Shown one piece after another: positions 34,178 through 41,392 of a DNA stretch of 64,000 nucleotides. Under the pieces are notes generated by a model that worked only from the letters and a program-made list of their open reading frames with translations, was not told the DNA's origin and made no database searches. The translations under genes were made by a program, and so were the position numbers. The DNA comes from Thermoflexus sp. GTDB lineage: Bacteria; Chloroflexota; Anaerolineae; Thermoflexales; Thermoflexaceae. How positions within the stretch are numbered: position 1 is the stretch's first letter; each line of letters begins with the position of its first letter. Where the stretch lies: contig NZ_DAOUCJ010000050.1 in the NCBI RefSeq assembly GCF_034432235.1, forward strand, positions 1 through 64,000, given 5' to 3'.

Positions 34178-35044
34178 CTACTTAACCAGTCCAAAGGTGA
34201 AGGCCCGAACGAGATAGCGCTGGATCAGATAGCCGGCGATCAGGACCGGGATGGAGGCGACAATACCCAGGGCAGCCTGCGGGCCATAATATCGCCCGAC
34301 AGCCCCTGCATATCGACTCACCTGAACCGGCAGGGTGACCGCGAAACGGGAGGTGAAAATCAGGGCGAAGAGAAATTCTGTCCAGTTCATAATGAACACA
34401 AAGAGTGCAGCGGCAGCCAGGCCTCCTCGAATTAAGGGCAGGGTAATCGTGAACATGACACGCCAGCGGGAGGCTCCATCCAGGATGGCGGCCTCCTCGA
34501 TATGGCGAGGGATCCCGTCAATAAAACCTTTGATCATCCAGAGTGAGAAGGCCAGGGTGAAAGTCGTATACATCAGGATCAGGCCCAGATGGGTGTCGAT
34601 CAGCCCCAGAGATCGGTAGTAGACCAGCAAAGGGACTGCGAAGGCGATGGGCGGGAACATTCGCGTGGTCAAAACGGAGAACGGCAGGAAATTCCCTCCA
34701 GCCCCGAAGCGGGAGATCCCATAGGCGGCCAGGAATCCGATAACGATAGAAAGCGCTGTGGAGATGGGAACAATGATCAGGCTGTTTATAAAGGCCCGTG
34801 TGACTGGTTCCGCGGTGCGGACCATCTCGCTGACCACGCCCACGGGATTCCCGGGCCAGAACAGAACCAGATAATTTTCCAGGGTAGGTTGTCGGGGGAT
34901 CAGGGTAGGTGGGTACGCCAGCCATTCCTGGGGTGGCTTAAAGGAAAGGGAGAGCACCCAGACTACGGGGGCCAACGTGATCAGGATCACGATCAGTACA
35001 ACCCCCCAGCGAGTGAGTCCGGAAGTCCATGCACGCCCCGGCAT
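34178..35044 (-). CDS. sugar ABC permease, CUT1 MalG-like
   Basis: 288 residues, six membrane helices. The cytoplasmic coupling motif EEAAILDGASRWRVMFTITLPLIRG is interrupted by nothing and fits the EAA consensus for ATPase docking. GGGGAG precedes the ATG, and the ATPase gene starts two bases after the stop. It forms the translocation pore with the other permease. Confidence 0.92.
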   Translation of the reverse strand: MPGRAWTSGLTRWGVVLIVILITLAPVVWVLSLSFKPPQEWLAYPPTLIPRQPTLENYLVLFWPGNPVGVVSEMVRTAEPVTRAFINSLIIVPISTALSIVIGFLAAYGISRFGAGGNFLPFSVLTTRMFPPIAFAVPLLVYYRSLGLIDTHLGLILMYTTFTLAFSLWMIKGFIDGIPRHIEEAAILDGASRWRVMFTITLPLIRGGLAAAALFVFIMNWTEFLFALIFTSRFAVTLPVQVSRYAGAVGRYYGPQAALGIVASIPVLIAGYLIQRYLVRAFTFGLVK

Positions 35045-35061
35045 GATCTCCCCTCTCAGGC

Positions 35062-35970
35062 TTACAATTCACGTTCCAGCGGCCGGACGGCCAGACGGGC
35101 CACCAGGGCGATCAGAATCAGCACCAGAAGGGCCATCGCAGCTGCATAAGAAAGCTGCCCGTAAATAAATCCGGTTCGATAGAGATACAGCGAAAGGCTC
35201 TCGGTCGAGGTCCCCGGCCCGCCGCCGGTCATGATGTAAACCAGATCGAAGATCTTGAAAGCCTCCAGGGCGCGAATAATCAGGGCGATCAGCATCACAG
35301 GCTTCAGCATGGGGAAAACAATGTAGCGGAAAATCTCCCACCGGCTGGCCCCCAGCGTCATGGCTGCCTCAACGGGCTCAGGAGGGAGAGCGCCCAAGCC
35401 GGAGTAGATGACCAGAAACATGAAGGGAGTCCATTGCCAGATATCCGCCAGAGCGATGGTCATGAGAGCTAGGAGGGGATTTTGATACCATTGCACGGAT
35501 GCATCGGGCCCAAAAAGGCTGATCAGAATATAGTTGACCGGGCCTTTATCCAGGAAAAGCAGGTAAAAACAAAGCCCTACCACCACCCATGGAAGCATCA
35601 TGGGGTAAAGAAGGATGGAGGCGACGATCCGTTTTCCAGAAAATTCCTCCTGGTGAAAGAAGAGCGCTAGCGCCAGCCCAAGGAGGAACTCCAGGCTGAC
35701 GGCGACCAGGACCAGGCCCATGGTTCGGCCCAGGGCAGTCAGGAAGCGCTGATCCTGAAGGGCTTGCACATAGTTGCTCAGACCCGCGAACGGTGCCTGC
35801 CACCAGTCCACCCCCATAATCGGCTGCCAGGAAACCAGGCTCAGATAAATCACAATGAGCATGGGAACGATCAGGACAAACCAGATCAGCAACTGCATGG
35901 GAAGGATCAACAGTTGCCCCATCCAGCGCTCCTCGTTCCACTCTGGGCTCCATCGAACGGGAAAGTGCAT
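35062..35970 (-). CDS. sugar ABC permease, CUT1 MalF-like
   Basis: 302 residues from the ATG at 35970 (AGGAGGCGAA in front); the frame is open for 66 more codons upstream but that part runs into the gap after the binding-protein gene and lacks a ribosome-binding site. Six to seven helices, with the coupling motif EAAMTLGASRWEIFRYIVFP. The preceding gene in the operon is the binding protein, 74 bases upstream. Confidence 0.9.
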   Translation of the reverse strand: MHFPVRWSPEWNEERWMGQLLILPMQLLIWFVLIVPMLIVIYLSLVSWQPIMGVDWWQAPFAGLSNYVQALQDQRFLTALGRTMGLVLVAVSLEFLLGLALALFFHQEEFSGKRIVASILLYPMMLPWVVVGLCFYLLFLDKGPVNYILISLFGPDASVQWYQNPLLALMTIALADIWQWTPFMFLVIYSGLGALPPEPVEAAMTLGASRWEIFRYIVFPMLKPVMLIALIIRALEAFKIFDLVYIMTGGGPGTSTESLSLYLYRTGFIYGQLSYAAAMALLVLILIALVARLAVRPLEREL

Positions 35971-36044
35971 TTCGCCTCCTATCCCACCTGGAGAGGAGAG
36001 CCAGAGATACATCTGGCTCCCCGTCCTGACGGCTTGCCCAGGGC

Positions 36045-37622
36045 TCAATCCTTGAAGAGGCCCTTCTTCCGCCAGAGCCGCTGGATCGGCTCGGGATAAT
36101 TCTTCCGCTCCTGCCGCCAGGCTTCGATCTGGCTGAGCCGGCCCAAGCGGTCCGTGATCTTCTGCCATTCGTCGGCCGCGTCCTTCAGCGCCTGCTCCGG
36201 CTTCTTCTGGCCAGCGAAGGCCTGCTGGAGATGCAGGTTCAGTTTGTCCAGATACTCGTTGGCGCCACGCAGGGAGATATCCGGGAAAGCATTCTTGGAG
36301 TTGGCCAGCAGGACCGGCAGGAAGTCCGCGCCATAAGCCTCCTTCATCTTGGGCTCATTGAACCAGCTCTGTCGGAAGATATCCAGCGTCCCTACGCGGG
36401 CGATGGCGTCCAGGCCGGTCTTGGGTCCGCAGAACCACTGAATGAAGCAATAGCAAGCTTCAGGCGATTTGCTGTAACGGGAGATACTGAAGCTCCATCC
36501 GACGACGTGCGGCACGGCGCGGATCAGCTCGCCATCATGCATCGTTCCGGGGATCTCCATTGCGCCGACCTTGCCGACAATCTTTGAAGTCTTGGGGTCC
36601 TGCGCCCACTTGCCAAGAGAGGGCCATGCCCAGGCGCAGAAAACCGAGCCCTCCGGGAAGCGGGTGTAAGCCACCGACCAGTCCCCGGTCACCGCATCCG
36701 GCCAGGCATGGTTTTGAATCAGGCGCACCATCTCCTCCAACGCGGTGACGCCTTCCTCAGAGGTGATCAGGGGATCCATGTTGTCATCGAAATAGGCCCC
36801 ACCGCGGGAGATGAAACGGGCCGCCCATCCAGTGTAAGCAAAGTAACGTTCCGCATACATATGAACGCCCCGGATGCCCTGATCCGGTCGGTCGAAGAAG
36901 GCCACCCACTGATCGAACTCCTCCCATGTCCTGGGAACCTCCAGTTTACGCCCGAACTTATCCTCAAAACGCTTCTGCTCATCGGGGTTCTCCATCAGAT
37001 CCTTTCGATAGAACATAGAGAAGGTGTCGTTATCTGCTCCCATCGCGTAGCGACGGCCCTTATACAGAGAGGTGAAACGATCAATTGGAGAGACATAGGC
37101 GTTCGGGCCGTGATCGACTTCAGGGTCATATTTCTCCCACCACTCGGTTTGATCGACGATCAGACCGGCCTCGGCCATGTCGGCGATCCAGTTTACAAAG
37201 GTCAGGAAGATGTCATAGCTCCCGGTGCGGGTAACGGCCTCGTTCATCACCTTGGTGTAGATGTTGGCCTCAAGGCCTTCCTCCGCGCTCACGAAATTCA
37301 GACCGGTGAGCCGGTTCCATTCCTCAAGGGCAGGAACGATGTTGTTGCGCTGGCCGGAGTGGTGGAGGATGACGAATGTATCGCCATTCTTGATCTTCCC
37401 GGCTGCCTTCAACGCCTTGATTCCGTTGAGGGCCCGCTCCTCGGGAGTGGCACCCTCTACACGGGGCACGGGCGTGCCTGGCGCAGGAGTAGCCGGTGTC
37501 CTAGGGGTCGGGGTAGGGGCCGGCGCACAGGTGCTCAACAGCCCTCCAGCCGCCGCGAGCCCGGCGGCCTTCAGAAACTCGCGGCGCGTCAGCTTCCCGT
37601 ATCCCTTCTTCTTGTTCGCCAT
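36045..37622 (-). CDS. extracellular sugar-binding protein with Tat/lipoprotein signal
   Basis: 525 residues from the ATG at 37622 behind GGAGG; an upstream open frame overlaps the RraA gene and is rejected. The signal has the twin-arginine box TRREFLKAAG followed by a hydrophobic stretch and a lipobox cysteine (LLSTCAPAP), so it is probably exported folded and lipid-anchored. The mature part is a family 1 solute-binding protein: FVILHHSGQRNNIVPALEEW, DIFLTFVNWIADMAEAG, YAMGADNDTFSMFYRKDL, and many aromatic residues suited to sugar stacking. It is the substrate-recognition part of the uronate-type importer. Confidence 0.9.
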   Translation of the reverse strand: MANKKKGYGKLTRREFLKAAGLAAAGGLLSTCAPAPTPTPRTPATPAPGTPVPRVEGATPEERALNGIKALKAAGKIKNGDTFVILHHSGQRNNIVPALEEWNRLTGLNFVSAEEGLEANIYTKVMNEAVTRTGSYDIFLTFVNWIADMAEAGLIVDQTEWWEKYDPEVDHGPNAYVSPIDRFTSLYKGRRYAMGADNDTFSMFYRKDLMENPDEQKRFEDKFGRKLEVPRTWEEFDQWVAFFDRPDQGIRGVHMYAERYFAYTGWAARFISRGGAYFDDNMDPLITSEEGVTALEEMVRLIQNHAWPDAVTGDWSVAYTRFPEGSVFCAWAWPSLGKWAQDPKTSKIVGKVGAMEIPGTMHDGELIRAVPHVVGWSFSISRYSKSPEACYCFIQWFCGPKTGLDAIARVGTLDIFRQSWFNEPKMKEAYGADFLPVLLANSKNAFPDISLRGANEYLDKLNLHLQQAFAGQKKPEQALKDAADEWQKITDRLGRLSQIEAWRQERKNYPEPIQRLWRKKGLFKD

Positions 37623-37641
37623 GGTTTCCTCCTTCTTTCTT

Positions 37642-38319
37642 CTAAAGGCGGCCGAACGCTTGAAGGATTTCTTCCACCGTCCTGCCGGCGCGGATCCATT
37701 GACGAGTGGCCTCTTCCTTTTCCGCTTGCTGTCGGGCCCGTTGCAGAACCTCCCAGGCCTCTTCGAGCGGGATGGCCACCACCCCGATCTCATCCGCAAG
37801 GATGAGATCTCCCGGGCGAACCAGAACATTGCCACAGACAATCGGAACATTCACCTCGATCGGTTCCAGACGGCCCGAGTAAGGAGAGTGAGTGGAACGA
37901 GGAACCACAGCGCGGGAGAATATGGGGAATCCCAGGTCGCGGATCTCATCGATGTCCCGGATCGCTCCATCCACAACGGCTCCAGCCACGCCCTTCTGCT
38001 TGCAGAGGCCAGCCATCAGGCCGCCCCAAACTGAGGTCTCCGTCTCCCCCCCGGCGCTCACCACGATGACATCCCCCTCCTGGGCCACCGTCAGGGCATC
38101 CAGGCAATCCACCAGATCCCCTGGGAAGAGTTTCACCGTCAGCGCAGGACCGACGAAACGGCAGGGAAAGACCGGTTTCAGGCTGGAATGCATTACCCCA
38201 TCCCGCTCTATCGAATCCGCCACCACACAGGAGGGGCTGTAGATCTTCAACAACTCCCGGAAGCCGTTCAGGAGTTCAGGGGATGGCCGCTGCGGCATCG
38301 CCTGGATCCGCCTGCGCAT
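37642..38319 (-). CDS. RraA-like / HMG-type aldolase family protein
   Basis: 225 residues from the ATG at 38319 behind GAGAGGTG. The RraA fold is shown by VGPALTVKLFPGD, GDVIVVSAGG, WGGLMAGLCKQKGVAGAVVD and GAIRDIDEI, and RPGDLILADEIGVVAIP. The Gly-x20-Arg-Asp arrangement needed by class II pyruvate aldolases (4-carboxy-4-hydroxy-2-oxoadipate or HMG aldolase) seems present, so this is more probably an aldolase or decarboxylase of keto acids than an RNase E inhibitor. Location in a keto-deoxy-sugar-acid operon supports that. Confidence 0.83.
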   Translation of the reverse strand: MRRRIQAMPQRPSPELLNGFRELLKIYSPSCVVADSIERDGVMHSSLKPVFPCRFVGPALTVKLFPGDLVDCLDALTVAQEGDVIVVSAGGETETSVWGGLMAGLCKQKGVAGAVVDGAIRDIDEIRDLGFPIFSRAVVPRSTHSPYSGRLEPIEVNVPIVCGNVLVRPGDLILADEIGVVAIPLEEAWEVLQRARQQAEKEEATRQWIRAGRTVEEILQAFGRL

Positions 38320-38332
38320 CGGAACACCTCTC

Positions 38333-39136
38333 TTACAGACTCTCGCCGGTCCAGCCCATCTTCCGGGAGATCCGATCGGCATACTCGCGGACCAAAGGGG
38401 CGAGGGCTTCGATCTGCGCTCGCGTGGCCCGGAAAGCCGGTATGGTCAGGCTGACCGCGGCAATCACCCGGCCCGTGTGATCCCGGATAGGGCAAGCGAC
38501 ACAACGGATCTCGGGCTCATGTTCGGTGTCATCAATGGCATATCCCTGCTGTCGTACCTGAGCCAGATGGGCCTTCAGGGTTTCAGGATCCACAATGGTC
38601 TTCTCTGTGAATCGAGGAAGACCCTTGCGCCGGATCAGCTCGTCCAGCTCATGCTCCGGCAACGCTGCCAGCAGAACTTTGCCCACGCCGGTGCAATGCG
38701 CTGGACCTCGTTTGCCGATTGCCGAAAACATCCGGATCGTCTGCTGGCTTTCCTGCTTGTCGATATAAATCACATCGCCGTCATCCAGGATGGCAAGGTG
38801 CACCGTCTCATTGGTTCGCTGACATAAATCGCGGAGCTCAGGGAGAGCCTGCTTGCGCAGCTCGAGCCTCTGCAGGACCGCCTGAGCTAGCTCAAAGAGT
38901 TTGATGCCAGGAAGATAACGGCTCGTCTGGGGATCCTGAACCACCAGCCGATGGGCGCTGAGGGTCGCCAGCAATCGATGCACCGTGCTTTTGGGCAGGC
39001 CCGTTTGCCGGCTGAGCTCGGTAATCGAAGATCCATCCTCGGCCTGGCAGATCAATTCCAGCAGCCCCAACGCCCGATCGATCGTCTGCAGGCGCTGGCG
39101 CTTATCCTTCCGCAACCCGGAGCGTTTCTGTCGCAT
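38333..39136 (-). CDS. IclR family transcriptional regulator (KdgR-like by context)
   Basis: 267 residues. Winged HTH: ALGLLELICQAEDGSSITELSRQTGLPKSTVHRLL, shown in parts such as SITELSRQTGLPKSTVHRLL. The effector domain follows with CTGVGKVLLAALPEHELDEL, RQQGYAIDDTEHEPEIRCVA and PIRDHTGRVIAAVSLTIPAF, typical of IclR. It is the first gene of its operon and carries an inverted repeat right after the predicted start of transcription, so it probably represses its own operon until a keto-sugar acid binds. Confidence 0.92.
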   Translation of the reverse strand: MRQKRSGLRKDKRQRLQTIDRALGLLELICQAEDGSSITELSRQTGLPKSTVHRLLATLSAHRLVVQDPQTSRYLPGIKLFELAQAVLQRLELRKQALPELRDLCQRTNETVHLAILDDGDVIYIDKQESQQTIRMFSAIGKRGPAHCTGVGKVLLAALPEHELDELIRRKGLPRFTEKTIVDPETLKAHLAQVRQQGYAIDDTEHEPEIRCVACPIRDHTGRVIAAVSLTIPAFRATRAQIEALAPLVREYADRISRKMGWTGESL

Positions 39137-39145
39137 TTTATATGT

Positions 39146-39162
39146 GTTCCATTATTTGGAAC
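39146..39162. promoter_or_regulatory. IclR-type operator palindrome
   Basis: GTTCCA, five bases, TGGAAC: a perfect 6+5+6 inverted repeat ten bases before the IclR ATG and 12-28 bases after the predicted transcription start. IclR family members bind such short palindromes, and the place suits repression. Confidence 0.65.
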
Positions 39163-39180
39163 AAGGTTTCTCTATATAAA

Positions 39181-39209
39181 ATCTTATGTGCTTGTGGATC
39201 ATCCGTCAA
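39181..39209 (-). promoter_or_regulatory. promoter of the IclR/uronate operon
   Basis: On the minus strand TTGACG (39204-39209), 17 bases, TAAGAT (39181-39186). Five of six and four of six bases match consensus. Start of transcription near 39174, just upstream of the IclR-type palindrome. An overlapping TATATA (39172-39177 region) is an alternative -10. Confidence 0.6.
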
Positions 39210-39252
39210 TGGGTTTCGCAAATTTGGTGGAAATCGTCTTTCGTCCCCCGGT

Positions 39253-39390
39253 TTGGTCAGGCAGGAGCGGATCCGCAATGGGAAGTTGAAGCCGAGAGAT
39301 CCGCTGCCCTCCAAGCGGGATCTGGCCGAGCAGTTCGGGGCGAGCCGCACGGCTGTGCGGGAGACCCTCCAGGCATTGCGGGATGCATTC
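39253..39390 (+). pseudogene. GntR-family regulator fragment (HTH only)
   Basis: The plus-strand frame reads LVRQERIRNGKLKPRDPLPS followed by KRDLAEQFGASRTAVRETLQ and ALR, which is the FadR/GntR winged helix-turn-helix almost complete. After ALR the frame goes into DAFRASFS and stops; the ligand-binding domain is absent. It starts without a convincing ribosome-binding site. It is the relic of a GntR regulator that once may have governed this or the adjacent sugar operon. Confidence 0.65.
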
Positions 39391-39710
39391 CGGGCTTCGT
39401 TCTCCTGACAGTCGCCATGCTGGAGAGGGAGCCTGATCTGGAGGAGCCAGTCCTTATCGAATACCTCTCAGGGAACCTGTGCCAGCGCGGAAGCTATCTT
39501 CGCATCCTGAAGGCTGTCCGCGCGGCGGCCCAGGACCGAAAGCGGCATTCCTTCTGACCATCAATTTCAGCCTGAAGGCGACCCGATTCCCCACAAACGA
39601 TTTTCCCGCCTTCGTGCTGCTTCTATGCAGGAAGACGGCCACGGGGCTATGATGGGGATAGTGGCCGCTTCATCGCCGCCATTCCCAGATCGCTCAGCGA
39701 AAGGAGCCCT
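39391..39710. other. 320-base gap with gene relics only
   Basis: No intact gene is seen. A plus-strand stretch after the GntR fragment, EREPDLEEPVLIEYLSGNL in another frame, may be continued decay of the same or another gene. The last bases contain the AAGGAG ribosome-binding site of the YbjN-like gene. Confidence 0.4.
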
Positions 39711-40154
39711 ATGGGGAAATCCGTTCAAGCCCTGGAAGATGAGCAGGCCTTCACGCATGCGCTGGCCGACGCCCTGGAACAGCTGGGATGGGAGATCATC
39801 CACCGCCCCTCCCTCGAGAACGAGCCCCTCATCGTCCGCCGCCCCTCCACGTATCGGATCCTGTTGCGCTATGTTCATCATCGGCCCCAGATCAACCGCA
39901 TCCTCATCTATATCCTTTTCGGCGGGCGAGGGCCGGAGAACCGGAGCCCGGAGGCGCTGCGTGCGGTCAACCAGTTGAACGATGCCTATAACCTGGCCAA
40001 GCTCTCCATCGATGAGGACGGGGATGTCTGGTGCCAAACGGTCTTCCCCTTCGGCGCCGCCCTGGACCCGGAGCTGTTCTCCGCATATCTGGAGTGGTGG
40101 GACGCGGCGCTCACCGTATGGGCCCAGGAGCACCTGAAGCCCTTCATGGCATGA
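39711..40154 (+). CDS. YbjN domain-containing protein
   Basis: 147 residues, ATG four bases after AAGGAG. The segment VNQLNDAYNLAKLSIDEDGD with VWCQTVFPFGAALDPELF is typical of YbjN/type III secretion chaperone-like folds, which have no enzymatic motif and are thought to act in stress or regulation. The first half (ALEQLGWEIIHRPSLENEPLI) fits the same fold. No signal peptide. It is transcribed towards the LacI cluster but separated from it by a promoter. Confidence 0.7.
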   Translation: MGKSVQALEDEQAFTHALADALEQLGWEIIHRPSLENEPLIVRRPSTYRILLRYVHHRPQINRILIYILFGGRGPENRSPEALRAVNQLNDAYNLAKLSIDEDGDVWCQTVFPFGAALDPELFSAYLEWWDAALTVWAQEHLKPFMA

Positions 40155-40234
40155 GCGACCATGGGAAAATCGCTGGGATCTTCCCGCCCGGGGAGGCCGA
40201 GGGAGACCCACCATAGCCGCCCCCCGGATCCCCT

Positions 40235-40263
40235 TTGACAGCTTTCGCGATTTTTGTTATCCT
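40235..40263 (+). promoter_or_regulatory. promoter of the LacI-controlled cluster
   Basis: TTGACA (40235-40240), 17 bases, TATCCT (40258-40263). The -35 box is perfect. A LacI-type operator begins four bases after the -10 box, where a bound repressor would block the start of transcription. Confidence 0.75.
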
Positions 40264-40266
40264 GGA

Positions 40267-40282
40267 ATTGAAACGATTCAAT
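40267..40282. promoter_or_regulatory. LacI-family operator 1
   Basis: The 16-bp element starts ATTGAA and ends TTCAAT around ACGA, an imperfect palindrome centred on CG as for LacI/GalR-family operators. It overlaps the predicted transcription start of the lacI-like gene, suggesting autoregulation. Confidence 0.7.
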
Positions 40283-40325
40283 CCCCGAGGTGGATTAGAC
40301 CCTGCGGGTCGGCAGGGGGGAGGAG

Positions 40326-41321
40326 ATGGCGACGATCCGGGATGTGGCCCGGCGGGCGGGGGTCTCCCCGGCTACTGTCTCCTATGTCCTGAACAACTCC
40401 GGGCCGGTGCGGCCGGAGACCCGGGAACGGGTGTTGCGGGCCATCGCCGAGCTGGGCTACCATCCCCACGCCGGAGCCCGACAGCTGAAACGCCGCCGTT
40501 CTGACACCATGGGCCTGATCCTTCCCACCGGCGAGCGCCGCCTCAGTGACCCCTTCTTCCTGGAGCTCATCCATGCCCTCGGGGATGCCTGTGCGGATCA
40601 CCACCTCGATCTCCTGATCGCCACTTGTCGGGACCCCGCCGCCGATCTCCGCCTGATCGATCGTCTCTATAAAGGCCGACGGGTGGATGGCTTCCTCCTC
40701 ATCGACCTCCAGCGCCAGGATCCCCGCATCCCGCATCTGCAGCAGGCCGGCATCCCCTTTGTGGCCTTCGGACGCGTGGAGGGCAACGGCGAGTTCCCCT
40801 GGGTGGATGTGGACGGCGCGGCCGGGATGCGGGAGGCCGTAGCCTTCCTGGTCGGGAAGGGACACCGCCGCATCGCCTACCTGAGCCCGCCCCTCTCTTT
40901 CACCTTCGCCTACCATCGCTTCCGGGGCTACCAGCAAGGGCTGATCGAAGCGGATCTCCCCTTCGACGAGACCCTGGTCCGGATCACCCGCCTGACCATG
41001 GAGGGCGGCTATGAGGCGGCGTGGGCGCTGCTGCGGGAGGGCATTCGGTTCACCGCCCTGATCGCCGCCACCGACCTGATGGCCCTCGGGGCAATGCGCG
41101 CCCTCCATGAGGCCGGCCGGACGCCGGGGCAGGATGTCGCGGTGATCGGTTTCGATGACATCCCGATGGCCGCCCAGGCCCATCCGCCCCTCACCACGCT
41201 GCGCCAGCCCATGGACCAGATCGGCCGGGCCCTGGTCCGCGCCTGGCAAGCGGCGGTGAACGGCGAATCCCTGCCTCCCACCCTGATCCCGCCGACCCTG
41301 ATCCGCCGGGAATCCGCCTGA
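40326..41321 (+). CDS. LacI family transcriptional regulator
   Basis: 331 residues. N-terminal HTH ATIRDVARRAGVSPATVSYV followed by the hinge region, then a periplasmic-binding-like domain: TMGLILPTGERRLSDPFFLE, DGFLLIDLQRQDPRIPHL, PWVDVDGAAGMREAV, HRRIAYLSPPLSF, ALIAATDLMALGAMRAL and VAVIGFDDIPMAAQAHPPLTT. It is expected to repress its own gene and the glycosidase/transporter genes downstream until a sugar is bound. Two operators flank it. Confidence 0.93.
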   Translation: MATIRDVARRAGVSPATVSYVLNNSGPVRPETRERVLRAIAELGYHPHAGARQLKRRRSDTMGLILPTGERRLSDPFFLELIHALGDACADHHLDLLIATCRDPAADLRLIDRLYKGRRVDGFLLIDLQRQDPRIPHLQQAGIPFVAFGRVEGNGEFPWVDVDGAAGMREAVAFLVGKGHRRIAYLSPPLSFTFAYHRFRGYQQGLIEADLPFDETLVRITRLTMEGGYEAAWALLREGIRFTALIAATDLMALGAMRALHEAGRTPGQDVAVIGFDDIPMAAQAHPPLTTLRQPMDQIGRALVRAWQAAVNGESLPPTLIPPTLIRRESA

Positions 41322-41365
41322 ATCGCGCCCGGAGGTCGCACGGAGGGTTCTTCCTGCGCCTGGAA

Positions 41366-41381
41366 ACTGAAACGTTTCGAA
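41366..41381. promoter_or_regulatory. LacI-family operator 2
   Basis: Contains the perfect 10-bp palindrome GAAACGTTTC (41369-41378), centred on CG, 15 bases before the ATG of the glycosidase-like gene. It shares GAAACG and the TTTC/TTCAA pattern with operator 1, so the same regulator probably binds both. Confidence 0.68.
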
Positions 41382-41392
41382 CGGAGCCATCG

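Noticed and set aside
36045..36168. Start of the MalF-like permease at 36168
   Set aside because: That frame would overlap the end of the binding-protein gene; AGGAGG six bases before 35970 fixes the start.
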